Shown in pieces: positions 51,756-60,265 of a stretch of DNA of 64,000 nucleotides. Position 1 is the first letter of the stretch. Each line of letters starts with the position of its first letter. The notes below the pieces were generated by a model, which saw nothing but the letters and a program-made list of their open reading frames with translations, had not been told where the DNA came from and made no database searches. The translations under genes were made by a program, and so were the position numbers. The DNA comes from Pseudomonas guariconensis (GTDB lineage: Bacteria; Pseudomonadota; Gammaproteobacteria; Pseudomonadales; Pseudomonadaceae): the NCBI RefSeq assembly GCF_015680235.1, contig NZ_JADLJL010000024.1:16567-80566 (forward strand), read 5' to 3'.

Positions 51756-52628
51756 ATGAGCCAACCGATCAAGCAACGCCTCGAGAACAGCCTGCACAGT
51801 GCCGCAGCCTCGGGCCGCAAGATCGCCAGCTACATGCTCGCCAACCTGCATGAACTGCCGTTCCAGACCTCCGCGAGCATCGCCGCCAAGCTGGGCGTCA
51901 GCGAGTCGAGCGTCGGCCGCTTCTGCCGCGCCCTGGGCTATGCCCACCTCAAGGCACTCAAGCAGGACCTGCAAAGCGACCTGGGCGATGGCCCCTGGCT
52001 GGTGGGGGATCGCCTGCAAGAATACCGCCAGGGCCATGACGACAGCGAGAGCTCCGGCAGCCTGGAGCTCGAAATCGCGGCACTGGTCCGGGTGCATGAG
52101 TACAGCCGTGGCCAGGCCTGGCAACAGGTCGCCCAGCGCCTGGCGAGCAAGCCGCGGGTGTTCATCGCCGGCTTCCAGACCGAACGCGGCGTGGCCATGT
52201 GCATGAGCCACCTGCTGCAATACCTGCGCGACGGCGTACAACTGGTCGACGGCAGCGCCGGGCACTTCGGCGAAGTACTGCTCGGCCGCGCCGAGGACAG
52301 CGCACTGGTGGTGTTCGAGGCGCGCCGTTATTCCCGCCATGCCCTGCAGCTGTGCCAGAAGGCGCGCCAGGCCGGCATACCGGTCACATTGGTGACCGAC
52401 ACCTTCTGCGACTGGGCCGACGCCAACGCCTGCGAGGTGTTCCGCATCCCCACCGAATTCAATCTCTTCTGGGAATCCACCTCGGCGATGCTGTCGTGGG
52501 TGCACCTGATGGTCAACGAGGTCTGCAGGAAGCTGGGGCCTGATGTTGAAAGACGCTTGGAAGCAACTGCCGCTCTACATAACGAGTTCGTCGGCTACAC
52601 CTCGTGGCCCGCGAGCAAACAACAATAG
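51756..52628 (+). CDS. RpiR family regulator of the D-lysine locus
   Basis: A 290-residue RpiR-type regulator: N-terminal helix-turn-helix (about 1-75, SIAAKLGVSESSVGRFCRAL) and C-terminal SIS domain (about 120-260), which usually binds a sugar phosphate but here probably senses a lysine-derived metabolite. It is divergent from dpkA-amaC and upstream of the transporter genes. GGAG stands before its ATG. Its 3' end carries a Hfq/Crc-type motif for the next gene. Confidence 0.88.
   Translation: MSQPIKQRLENSLHSAAASGRKIASYMLANLHELPFQTSASIAAKLGVSESSVGRFCRALGYAHLKALKQDLQSDLGDGPWLVGDRLQEYRQGHDDSESSGSLELEIAALVRVHEYSRGQAWQQVAQRLASKPRVFIAGFQTERGVAMCMSHLLQYLRDGVQLVDGSAGHFGEVLLGRAEDSALVVFEARRYSRHALQLCQKARQAGIPVTLVTDTFCDWADANACEVFRIPTEFNLFWESTSAMLSWVHLMVNEVCRKLGPDVERRLEATAALHNEFVGYTSWPASKQQ
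52618..52625 (+). promoter_or_regulatory. Hfq/Crc-type motif before the lysine-binding protein gene
   Basis: A strict AACAACAA covering the last codons of the RpiR gene, 29 bp before the start of the binding-protein gene. Confidence 0.4.
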
Positions 52629-52654
52629 CAAGAGTGAAAGTCCAGAGGTGCAAG

Positions 52655-53407
52655 ATGAGAAAGACCATGGCTGTGGTGGGTGCGTGTGCCCTGTTCCTGG
52701 CGGGCGCGGCCAGCGCCGAGACCCTGCGATTCGCCACCGAAGGTGCCTACCCGCCCTTCAACTATGTCGACGCCGACAACAAGCTGCACGGCTTCGATAT
52801 CGACATTACCCATGCCCTGTGCGCGCAGATGAAGGTCGAATGCACCCTGGTGGCCCAGGACTGGGAGGGCATCATCCCGGCCTTGATGGCACGCAAGTAT
52901 GACGCCGTGGTCGCGTCGATGATCGACACCGAGGAGCGGCGCAAGAAGATCGCCTTCACCAACCACTACTACCGCACCCCGCTGACCGTGGCGGTGGTCA
53001 AGGACAGTCCGATCAGCGATGCCCAAAGCGACTTCAAGGGCTACACCGTCGGCGCCCAGTCCTCCTCCACCCAGGCCATCTACGCCGAAGACGTGTATGC
53101 CAAGGCCGGCGCCGACGTGAAGCTCTACCCGACCATGGACGAGGCCAACGCCGACCTCGCCGCCGGCCGCCTGGACGGGGTGATCGCCGACAAGTTTCCG
53201 CTGCACGAGTGGGTCAACAAGAACGGCCAGGAGTGCTGCAAGGTCCTCGGCGACGTCAACGGTACCAAGGCCGATGCTGCCATCGCCGTGCGCAAGGACG
53301 ACGAGGCCCTGCGCCAGCGTCTGAACAAGGCCTTGGACGAAATCGTCGCCAACGGCACCTACCAGAAGATCGCCAGCAAGTACTTCGACTTCGACATCTA
53401 CCACTGA
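52655..53407 (+). CDS. Polar amino acid ABC transporter, periplasmic binding protein
   Basis: A 250-residue solute-binding protein of the lysine/arginine/ornithine family: signal peptide ending at ASA (about 20), the signature FATEGAYPPFNYVDADNKLH and HGFDIDITHALC. By context it delivers D-lysine or L-lysine to the permeases encoded next. ATG 52655 follows GAGGTG. A REPIN follows, likely protecting this abundant message. Confidence 0.9.
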   Translation: MRKTMAVVGACALFLAGAASAETLRFATEGAYPPFNYVDADNKLHGFDIDITHALCAQMKVECTLVAQDWEGIIPALMARKYDAVVASMIDTEERRKKIAFTNHYYRTPLTVAVVKDSPISDAQSDFKGYTVGAQSSSTQAIYAEDVYAKAGADVKLYPTMDEANADLAAGRLDGVIADKFPLHEWVNKNGQECCKVLGDVNGTKADAAIAVRKDDEALRQRLNKALDEIVANGTYQKIASKYFDFDIYH

Positions 53408-53428
53408 CCCCCAAGCCTCGCCGCTGGT

Positions 53429-53520
53429 CTGTGGGAGCGGGCGTGTCCCGCGATGGCGTTGGCACGCCGGTCAGTGCTGACTGGCCCGACGCAATCGCGG
53501 GGCAAGCCCGCTCCCACAGG
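53429..53520. repeat. REPIN inside the D-lysine transporter operon
   Basis: Two inverted copies of the P. putida REP palindrome (GTGGGAGCGGGC..TCCCGCGAT at the left, ATCGCGGGGCAAGCCCGCTC at the right) with about 40 bp between, lying between the binding-protein and permease genes. Confidence 0.9.
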
Positions 53521-53570
53521 GTTCGCGTTGCCATCGGATATCGAGGCTGACGGAAAAGGAGCACCTTTGC

Positions 53571-54290
53571 ATGCTCGAACATTTGTCCTTGCTGTCCTTC
53601 GCCAGCGGCGGCTGGGGCCAGGCGCTGCTGGCCGGCGCCCTGGTGACCCTGTCGCTGGCCCTGGCCTGCCTGCCCATCGGCCTGCCCCTGGGCCTGCTGG
53701 TCGCCCTCGCCGCCCGCTCGCGCAACCGCGCGGCTCGCGCCTGGGCAACCAGTTTCTCAACCGTGTTCCGCGGCCTGCCAGAGCTGCTGACCCTACTGAT
53801 CATCTACTACGGCTGCCAGATCGCCGCGCAAAAACTGCTGGCGGCCATGGGCTATGAAGGGGAAGTGCTGATCAATACCTTCCTGGCGGCGATGATCGCC
53901 TTCAGCCTGGTGTTCGCGGCCTTTTCCAGCGAGATTTGGTTGGCGGCGTTCAAGACGCTACCCAAGGGCCAGGTGGAAGCCTGTTCGGCCCTGGGCCTGA
54001 GCCGACGCACCGGCTTTTTCAAGGTGGTACTGCCGCAACTGACCCGCATCGCCCTGCCGGGCTTGTCCAACAACTGGTTGTCGCTGCTCAAGGACACCTC
54101 GCTGGTCTCGACCATCTCCCTGGTCGACCTGATGCGCCAGACCAACCTGGCCGTCAGCGTGACCAAGGAACCGATGTTCTTCTATGGCGTCGCCTGCCTG
54201 GGCTACCTGCTGTTCTCGGCCCTCTCGGGCCGGGTCTTCGCCTTCATCGAACGACGTTGCAACCGTCACCTGCAAGGAGCTCGGGCATGA
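53571..54290 (+). CDS. Polar amino acid ABC transporter permease 1
   Basis: A 239-residue inner-membrane permease of the HisQ/GlnP type with about five TM helices and the EAA loop (EACSALGLSRRTGFFKVVLP) that contacts the ATPase. Start ATG 53571 has AAGGAG upstream. Its stop overlaps the second permease start (ATGA), showing coupled synthesis of the heterodimer. Confidence 0.9.
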   Translation: MLEHLSLLSFASGGWGQALLAGALVTLSLALACLPIGLPLGLLVALAARSRNRAARAWATSFSTVFRGLPELLTLLIIYYGCQIAAQKLLAAMGYEGEVLINTFLAAMIAFSLVFAAFSSEIWLAAFKTLPKGQVEACSALGLSRRTGFFKVVLPQLTRIALPGLSNNWLSLLKDTSLVSTISLVDLMRQTNLAVSVTKEPMFFYGVACLGYLLFSALSGRVFAFIERRCNRHLQGARA

Positions 54291-54997
54291 GTTTCGAACA
54301 ATTGCTGGCCATGGTGCTCGACCCTGACCTGCTGGAGCGCTACGGGCCGCGCTTTGTCGACGGCTTGCTGGTGACCGCCAAGCTGGTGGCGATCTCCTTC
54401 ACCCTTGGCGCTGTCCTGGGCCTGCTGCTGGCCCTGGCACGCCTGTCGCGTAGCCGAGTGCTGCAGCACTTGTCCGCCAGCTACGTGTACTTCTTCCGTG
54501 GCTCGCCCCTGCTGGCCCAGCTGTTCCTACTGTACTACGGCCTCGGCTCGCTCAAGGGTTTCTGGCAGGACATGGGCCTGTGGTGGTTTTTCCGCGAAGC
54601 CTGGTACTGCGCCCTGCTGGCCTTCACCCTGAACACCGCCGCCTACCAGGCGGAGATCTTCCGCGGCAGCCTCATGGCCGTGGCGCCAGGCCAGTACGAA
54701 GCAGCCCGGGCCCTGAGCCTCAAGCGCTCGACCACCTTCTTCAAGGTGGTCCTGCCGCAGTCGCTGCTGGTGGCCGTGGGTCCACTGGGCAACGAGTTGA
54801 TCCTGATGATCAAGGCCAGCGCCATCGCCTCGCTGGTGACCCTGTACGACCTGATGGGGGTGACCAAGCTGGCCTTCTCGCGCAGCTTCGACTTCCAGAT
54901 CTACCTGTGGGCCGCCGTGCTCTATCTGGTGATCGTGGAAATCGTCAGGCGCGCCCTGAAACACCTGGAAGCCCGCCTGGGCCGCCACCTGAACTGA
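54287..54997 (+). CDS. Polar amino acid ABC transporter permease 2
   Basis: A 236-residue HisM-type permease with five TM helices and the EAA loop EAARALSLKRSTTFFKVVLP. It pairs with permease 1; together with the binding protein and the ATPase it makes a complete polar amino acid importer. It ends 16 bp before amaD. Confidence 0.9.
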   Translation: MSFEQLLAMVLDPDLLERYGPRFVDGLLVTAKLVAISFTLGAVLGLLLALARLSRSRVLQHLSASYVYFFRGSPLLAQLFLLYYGLGSLKGFWQDMGLWWFFREAWYCALLAFTLNTAAYQAEIFRGSLMAVAPGQYEAARALSLKRSTTFFKVVLPQSLLVAVGPLGNELILMIKASAIASLVTLYDLMGVTKLAFSRSFDFQIYLWAAVLYLVIVEIVRRALKHLEARLGRHLN

Positions 54998-55013
54998 CCG
55001 AAGGATACGCTCC

Positions 55014-56258
55014 ATGCATTTCCAAACCATCGTCCTGGGCGCCGGCATCGTCGGCGTCAGCACCGCCCTGCACCTGCAGGCCCGTGGCCGCCAGGTGGTC
55101 CTGATCGACCGCGACGAACCGGGCAGCGGCACCAGCCACGGCAACGCCGGGCTGATCGAGCGCTCCAGCGTGATCCCCTACGCCTTCCCGCGCAGCCTGG
55201 GCGCGCTGCTGCGCTATGGCCTGAACCGCCAGCCCGACGTGCGCTACAGCCTCCTGCACCTGCCTAAGGCCGCACCCTGGCTGCTGCGCTACTGGCAGCA
55301 GTCGGCCCCCGGGCGCCTGGCCGGCGCGGCGGCCGACATGCTGCCGCTGGTGCAACGCTGTGTCGAGGAGCACGACGCGCTGATCGACGCCGCCGGCCTC
55401 GGTGCGCTGGTCCAGGCCAAGGGCTGGATCGAGATATACCGCGACCCTGGCCTGTTCGCCCAGGCCAAGGCAGACCTGCAGGCACTGGCGCGCTACGGCC
55501 TGCGCTACCAGATCCTCGAACGCGACCAGTTGCAGGCCCGGGAGCAGCAGCTCGACGGCGATGTGGTCGGGGGCATCCACTGGTTGGACCCCAAGACCGT
55601 GACCAACCCCGGCGGCCTGACCCGCGGCTACGCCGCGCTGTTCGTCCAGCGTGGCGGGCAGTTCCTGCATGGCGATGCGCGCAGCCTGCGCCAAGTGGGC
55701 GAGCAGTGGCAGGTGGACAGCCGCCGGGGGCCGGTGACCGCCGACGAGGTGGTGGCCTGCCTCGGCCCGCAGTCGGCCGAGCTGTTCGAACCACTGGGCT
55801 ATCGCTTCCCGCTGGCGATCAAACGCGGCTACCACATGCACTACAGCACCCGTGACGGCGCCGAGCTGGCGCACTCGATCTGCGACACCCAGGGCGGCTA
55901 CGTGCTGGCGCCCATGACACGGGGCGTACGCCTGACCACCGGCATCGAGTTCGCCGCTCACGATGCGCCCGGCAACGAAATCCAGCTGGGCCGCTGCGAA
56001 GCCCTGGCGCGCAAGCTGTTCCCGGCCTTGGGCGAGCGCTTGGACGACCGCCCCTGGCTGGGCCGACGCCCCTGCCTGCCAGACATGCGCCCGGTGATCG
56101 GCCCGGCACCGCGCCACAAGAACCTCTGGTTCAACTTCGGCCACGCCCATCACGGCCTGACGCTGGGCCCGGTCACCGGCCGCCTGCTGGCCGAGCTGGT
56201 CACAGGCCAGGCGCCCTTCACCGACCCGGCGCCCTACAGCGCCGCACGCTTCGACTGA
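55014..56258 (+). CDS. amaD: AmaD, FAD-dependent D-lysine oxidase/dehydrogenase
   Basis: A 414-residue DAO-fold flavoenzyme similar to D-amino acid dehydrogenase: FAD motif VLGAGIVGVSTALHLQARG (about 6-24), then DRDEPGSGTSHGNAG and a C-terminal FGHAHHGLTLGPVTGR. In P. putida AmaD converts D-lysine to the keto acid that cyclises to piperideine-2-carboxylate, the DpkA substrate. Gene position between permease and ATPase shows the pathway and uptake are one unit. Confidence 0.88.
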   Translation: MHFQTIVLGAGIVGVSTALHLQARGRQVVLIDRDEPGSGTSHGNAGLIERSSVIPYAFPRSLGALLRYGLNRQPDVRYSLLHLPKAAPWLLRYWQQSAPGRLAGAAADMLPLVQRCVEEHDALIDAAGLGALVQAKGWIEIYRDPGLFAQAKADLQALARYGLRYQILERDQLQAREQQLDGDVVGGIHWLDPKTVTNPGGLTRGYAALFVQRGGQFLHGDARSLRQVGEQWQVDSRRGPVTADEVVACLGPQSAELFEPLGYRFPLAIKRGYHMHYSTRDGAELAHSICDTQGGYVLAPMTRGVRLTTGIEFAAHDAPGNEIQLGRCEALARKLFPALGERLDDRPWLGRRPCLPDMRPVIGPAPRHKNLWFNFGHAHHGLTLGPVTGRLLAELVTGQAPFTDPAPYSAARFD

Positions 56259-56270
56259 ACCTGCGAGGAG

Positions 56271-56278
56271 AACAACAA
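56271..56278 (+). promoter_or_regulatory. Hfq/Crc-type motif at the ATPase ribosome site
   Basis: A strict AACAACAA between the GAGGAG ribosome site and the ATG of the transporter ATPase gene. Confidence 0.45.
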
Positions 56279-56279
56279 A

Positions 56280-57065
56280 ATGACCGCAGCCCCCCTGAGC
56301 CTTGCCAGCCTCGCCCCCGAACCCGACCCGCGCCCGGTGCTGATCCGCATCGAAGGCCTGAACAAGCACTATGGTGCCTTCCATGTGCTGCATGACATCG
56401 ACCTGCAGGTCCGCGAAGGCGAACGCATCGTCCTGTGCGGCCCCTCGGGCTCCGGCAAGTCGACCTTGATCCGCTGCATCAACCGCCTGGAGGTCGCCGA
56501 GCAAGGCAGCATCCAGGTGGCCGGCACCGATCTTGCCGCCACCAGCCGCCAGGCGGCCCAGGTACGCAGCGAGATCGGCATGGTGTTCCAGCATTTCAAC
56601 CTGTTCCCGCACATGAGCGTGCTGAACAATTGCCTGCTGGCGCCCACCAGCGTGCGCGGGCTGTCGCGCAAGGACGCCGAGGAGCGCGCGCGCATGTACC
56701 TGAGCAAGGTGGGCATCGAGAACCAGGCACACAAGTACCCCAGCCAGCTGTCCGGCGGCCAACAGCAGCGCGTGGCCATCGCCCGGGCACTGTGCATGAA
56801 GCCCCGGATCATGCTGTTCGACGAGCCCACCTCGGCGCTCGACCCGGAAATGGTCGCCGAGGTGCTGGACGTGCTGGTGCAACTGGCCGGCACCGGCATG
56901 ACCATGCTCTGCGTAACCCATGAGATGGGCTTCGCCCGGCAAGTGGCCGAGCGCGTGCTGTTCCTCGAAGGCGGGCACATCATCGAGGACAGCCCGCCCG
57001 AGGTGTTCTTCAACCACCCACGGACGGCGCGGGCGCAGGCGTTTCTCAAGCAGATCCTGCACTGA
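56280..57065 (+). CDS. Polar amino acid ABC transporter ATPase
   Basis: A 261-residue ABC ATPase: Walker A GPSGSGKST, signature LSGGQQQR, Walker B IMLFDEPTSALDPE and the H-loop His in CVTHEMGF. It powers the lysine importer formed with the two permeases. GAGGAG stands before the ATG, 21 bp after amaD. Confidence 0.93.
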   Translation: MTAAPLSLASLAPEPDPRPVLIRIEGLNKHYGAFHVLHDIDLQVREGERIVLCGPSGSGKSTLIRCINRLEVAEQGSIQVAGTDLAATSRQAAQVRSEIGMVFQHFNLFPHMSVLNNCLLAPTSVRGLSRKDAEERARMYLSKVGIENQAHKYPSQLSGGQQQRVAIARALCMKPRIMLFDEPTSALDPEMVAEVLDVLVQLAGTGMTMLCVTHEMGFARQVAERVLFLEGGHIIEDSPPEVFFNHPRTARAQAFLKQILH

Positions 57066-57077
57066 CCCTTTCGCGGT

Positions 57078-57119
57078 GCCAGGCCGCTGCGCAGCATGCC
57101 GTTGCGCAAGCGGCCTGGC
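57078..57119 (+). terminator. Hairpin after the transporter operon
   Basis: Stem GCCAGGCCGC/GCGGCCTGGC with a long internal loop, 12 bp past the ATPase stop and without a T-run. The remainder of 57120-57444 holds no gene; it contains TTGACA near 57289 and an AACAAC stretch near 57409, probably the promoter and leader of the next gene. Confidence 0.5.
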
Positions 57120-57444
57120 GCCTTGATGGGCTGCGAAGCAGCCCTTTTCCACATTTCATTGCACCAACGCAAAGAGCCAACTGCATCGTTAAATATTATT
57201 GACCAACCCCCCCGCCAAACCCTTGTCACCTCAGGCTTCCAGGCCTTGCAGACCCCGAAAAACGGCGCCTGCGCCCACCGCCACTCGTTTGACATATCGA
57301 ACGGCTCTGGCAAGCTATGAATCAAGCCCCGACCGGAATCGCCTGCCTGGCGAGCCGGCAGTGCTCGGGGCTCCAGGCCGCACACAAGGCCCAGGCCGTG
57401 CGCCTGCACAACAACGACAGGTAGAACCTGTCCCAAGGTGACAT

Positions 57445-58254
57445 ATGTCCAACAGCAACATTGGCAACAAGCAACCCTCCCTGCGCAAGCCCGTCGTCCT
57501 GATGACCATGGGTACCCAAGAGCGCAAAGGCCATGACTATCAGGTCATGACCCACAAATACATCACCCCGCTGGTCGAGTTCGCCGGTTGCGTCCCGGTC
57601 CTGGTGCCCACCTGCTGCGGTATCGAAGACCTCGAGACCTACCTGGACATGGCCGACGGTGTCTACCTGACCGGCGCGGGCAGCAACATCGACCCGGCCC
57701 TCTATGGCCAGGAAAACCAGACTCCAGGCAAGGCCCAGGACAAGGATCGCGACCTGTTCGACATCCCGCTGGTGAAGATGGCCATCGCCCGTGGCCTGCC
57801 GATCTTCGGCATCTGCCGTGGCATGCAGGAAATCAACGTCGCCCTGGGCGGCGATATCTATCAGAAGGTCTACGCCGAACCTGGCTTCAACGACCACCGG
57901 GAAAACCCCGAAGACCCGGTCGATGTCCAGTACCAGGCCGTGCACAGCGTGAAGATCAAGCCAGGCAGCTGGCTGCGCGAGAAGCTCGGCACCGACGAGA
58001 TCCGCGTCAACTCGCTGCATGGCCAGGGCCTGCACAAACTGGGCAAAGGCATCGAGCCGATCGCCCATGCCGAGGACGGCCTGGTCGAAGCCATCCACGC
58101 GCCAAGCATTTCGCCGTTCCTGTTCGCCGTGCAGTGGCACCCTGAATGGCAAGCTGCGAAGAACCCTGACTCGATCCGGATCTTCGAAGCCTTCGGCGAA
58201 GCCTGCCGTACCCAGGTGCGCAAGTCCCAGGGCAAGCGCACCCAGGCTGCCTGA
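57445..58254 (+). CDS. C26-type glutamine amidotransferase-like hydrolase (PuuD-like)
   Basis: A 269-residue class I amidotransferase-like protein: nucleophile Cys in FGICRGMQE, His-x-Glu in VQWHPEW. It matches the gamma-glutamyl-GABA hydrolase (PuuD)/peptidase C26 group, which cleaves gamma-glutamyl amides. In P. putida a homologue lies next to the D-lysine genes; its substrate is not established. It is separated from the transporter operon by a hairpin and 379 bp, so it has its own promoter. Confidence 0.85.
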   Translation: MSNSNIGNKQPSLRKPVVLMTMGTQERKGHDYQVMTHKYITPLVEFAGCVPVLVPTCCGIEDLETYLDMADGVYLTGAGSNIDPALYGQENQTPGKAQDKDRDLFDIPLVKMAIARGLPIFGICRGMQEINVALGGDIYQKVYAEPGFNDHRENPEDPVDVQYQAVHSVKIKPGSWLREKLGTDEIRVNSLHGQGLHKLGKGIEPIAHAEDGLVEAIHAPSISPFLFAVQWHPEWQAAKNPDSIRIFEAFGEACRTQVRKSQGKRTQAA

Positions 58255-58273
58255 TTCCTCTTCGTTAGGTTTC

Positions 58274-58381
58274 GATCGCGAGGCGGTGCAATGCCGCCCT
58301 CCCGCTTTCTCGGTCACCCTCTGCTGGTCCCAGAACACTTCCCGTGGAAGCGGGCGGCTGGCGTGTGCCTGCCTCGCGATC
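58274..58381. repeat. Degenerate REP-like inverted repeat
   Basis: GATCGCGAGGC (58274-58284) and its inverse GCCTCGCGATC (58371-58381) enclose a GC-rich stretch with GTGGAAGCGGGCGGCTGGCG, resembling a decayed REPIN, after the C26 gene. Confidence 0.5.
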
Positions 58382-58482
58382 GCTTTTTCAGCCCGGTAAA
58401 AAATCTGACGGCAAATTGCTGGCCCCTAGCCGTGCAAGGTGAAGGCAAACTTCCTTCCCCTTCATAAGCTTAGGACAGCAAC

Positions 58483-58812
58483 ATGCGGGCATTTCTAGCA
58501 ACGATCGCTGGCTGCGTAATGGCCACGGTCGCCTTCGGCGCCCAGGCCAGAGCCTTGAACCAGAACGATCGCCACGTCTGTAACTGGGGCTCGCAGATCG
58601 CCGCCGAAGCGCAACAGGCCAAGCTTTCCGGCGTGACGTTGTATGCCACGCGCAAGAAACTGCAAACACGGCGGTTTCCCAAGCCCTGGATGCGCATGAC
58701 GGCATTCGGCATCACCGAACAGACCTACAACAGCCGCTCGCGACTCAAGCCGACCGCGATCAAGCAGACGTACTATGAACAGTGTGTGCAACATGCCGTT
58801 GCTAGAAGATAA
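58483..58812 (+). CDS. Small secreted protein of unknown function
   Basis: A 109-residue protein with a signal peptide (MRAFLATIAGCVMATVAFGA, cleavage near residue 23). The mature part is basic (many Arg and Lys) with two Cys (HVCNWG near the start, YYEQCVQH near the end) that could form a disulfide. AGGA precedes the ATG. It is a single-gene unit between a repeat and a terminator and resembles no family I recognise. Confidence 0.7.
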   Translation: MRAFLATIAGCVMATVAFGAQARALNQNDRHVCNWGSQIAAEAQQAKLSGVTLYATRKKLQTRRFPKPWMRMTAFGITEQTYNSRSRLKPTAIKQTYYEQCVQHAVARR

Positions 58813-58872
58813 ATTCTTTAGTTTCAAATAGATAGCAAAACTATTTAAGGTGCCTTGTTAACATTAGAACAC

Positions 58873-58901
58873 CCGCCCCAGCCACTTATATGTTGGGGCG
58901 G
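58873..58901. terminator. Bidirectional terminator between the small secreted protein and yeeE
   Basis: Stem CCGCCCCA/TGGGGCGG with a 13-base loop between convergent genes; no long T-run. Confidence 0.6.
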
Positions 58902-58907
58902 TGAGTC

Positions 58908-60122
58908 TCAACAGCCGCTCAAGGCCGGCGCACGACGCTCGCCGGCGAAGAACAGCGGGCGCAGGCGTACACCTACCAGATTGCCGGTATAGGCCGCCAC
59001 CAGCCACAGCCAACCATGCACGCTGCCCGATGCGATGCCGCTGAAGTAGGCGCCGATATTGCAGCCATAGGCCAGGCGCGAGCCATAGCCCAGCAACAGG
59101 CCACCAATGATTGCGGCGATCAGCGACGGCAACGGAATGTTCAAGCTCGGCGCGAAACGCCCGGCCAGGCCTGCAGCCAACAGCGCACCGAGCACGATCC
59201 CCAGGTCCATCACCGTGGTGACGTCCTGCCATAAGGGTGCGGCCAGGGCCTTGGCGTTGGCAGGCACCTGCCAGAATGCCCAACTGCCGACGTCGACACC
59301 CAGGCCACCCAAGGTCTTGGCCCCCCACAGAGCGAACGCCGAGGTGATCCCCCAGGGGCGACCGGCCAGGGCCAGGGTGGCGTAGTTCAGCAGCGCCAGT
59401 GCGATGGCGCCCCATACCAGCGGCCAGGGGCCTCGCAGGAAGCGACGCAGGCCCTGGTGCTCGCTGGGCGCGGGTACTTCCAGCCCGCCATGGCGACGCA
59501 TTTCCAGCACCCGCGTGGCCCACGCGATCAGCCCGAACAGGGCCAGGCTGGCCAACAGCGCAGGCACCACACCCCAGGCCTGGACGATGGAGGTGGCCGG
59601 GAACGACGGCAAGGCGAACCACCAGTCGACGTGGTGAGTGGCGGTGACCGAACCGATGATGAAGAACAGCAAGGTCACCAGCATTCGCGCATTGCCACCG
59701 CCGACGGTGAACAACGTGCCCGAGGCGCAGCCGCCACCGAGCTGCATGCCGATGCCGAAGATGAATGCACCGAACACGACTGAGACGCCTGCCGGCGCCA
59801 CCAGCCCCTTGATCGGCGTGCCGAACAGGCTGCCGGACGACAGGGCCGGGAAGAACAGCAACACGGCCAGGGCCAGCATGACCATCTGCGCACGCAGGCC
59901 GGCACCACGACGCTCGGTGATGAACACTCGCCAAGCCGAGGTGAAACCAAAGGCAGCATGGTAGAGCGTCAGACCCAGGGCCGCGCCGACGATCAGCAGC
60001 AGTACCTGGTTAAAGCCGGCATTGAGATTGAGGAACCAGGCACCTGCCAGCAGCAGGCCCAGGGCGATCAACGGCGCGCCCAGCCGGCGCGGTTCGGGTG
60101 TGGCGGTTGTGGAAAGACCCAT
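58908..60122 (-). CDS. YeeE/YedE-family sulfur-compound transporter
   Basis: A 404-residue membrane protein in two homologous halves, each with the Cys-containing pore motif (GGGCASGT in the first, YGCNIGAYFSG in the second), as in YeeE, the thiosulfate importer. About 10 TM helices. It lies downstream of a LysR gene on the same strand, which may regulate it. ATG 60122 is used. No TusA gene adjoins. Confidence 0.88.
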   Translation of the reverse strand: MGLSTTATPEPRRLGAPLIALGLLLAGAWFLNLNAGFNQVLLLIVGAALGLTLYHAAFGFTSAWRVFITERRGAGLRAQMVMLALAVLLFFPALSSGSLFGTPIKGLVAPAGVSVVFGAFIFGIGMQLGGGCASGTLFTVGGGNARMLVTLLFFIIGSVTATHHVDWWFALPSFPATSIVQAWGVVPALLASLALFGLIAWATRVLEMRRHGGLEVPAPSEHQGLRRFLRGPWPLVWGAIALALLNYATLALAGRPWGITSAFALWGAKTLGGLGVDVGSWAFWQVPANAKALAAPLWQDVTTVMDLGIVLGALLAAGLAGRFAPSLNIPLPSLIAAIIGGLLLGYGSRLAYGCNIGAYFSGIASGSVHGWLWLVAAYTGNLVGVRLRPLFFAGERRAPALSGC

Positions 60123-60208
60123 GGTAGTACTCGGATACAGTGGAACGACCCGCGAGTATAACGTCCCAGCCAGCCAGTACGTACCCGGGGCTGGCAATCC
60201 CTCCCTCT

Positions 60209-60240
60209 GTAGGAGCAGGTGTGTCCCGCGATCAAGGGCG
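60209..60240. repeat. Degenerate REP half-element
   Basis: TGTAGGAGCAGGTGTGTCCC followed by GCGAT resembles a diverged REP arm, between the LysR and yeeE genes. Confidence 0.5.
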
Positions 60241-60265
60241 AACCCCTTGCCCCCAAACCGGTCGC

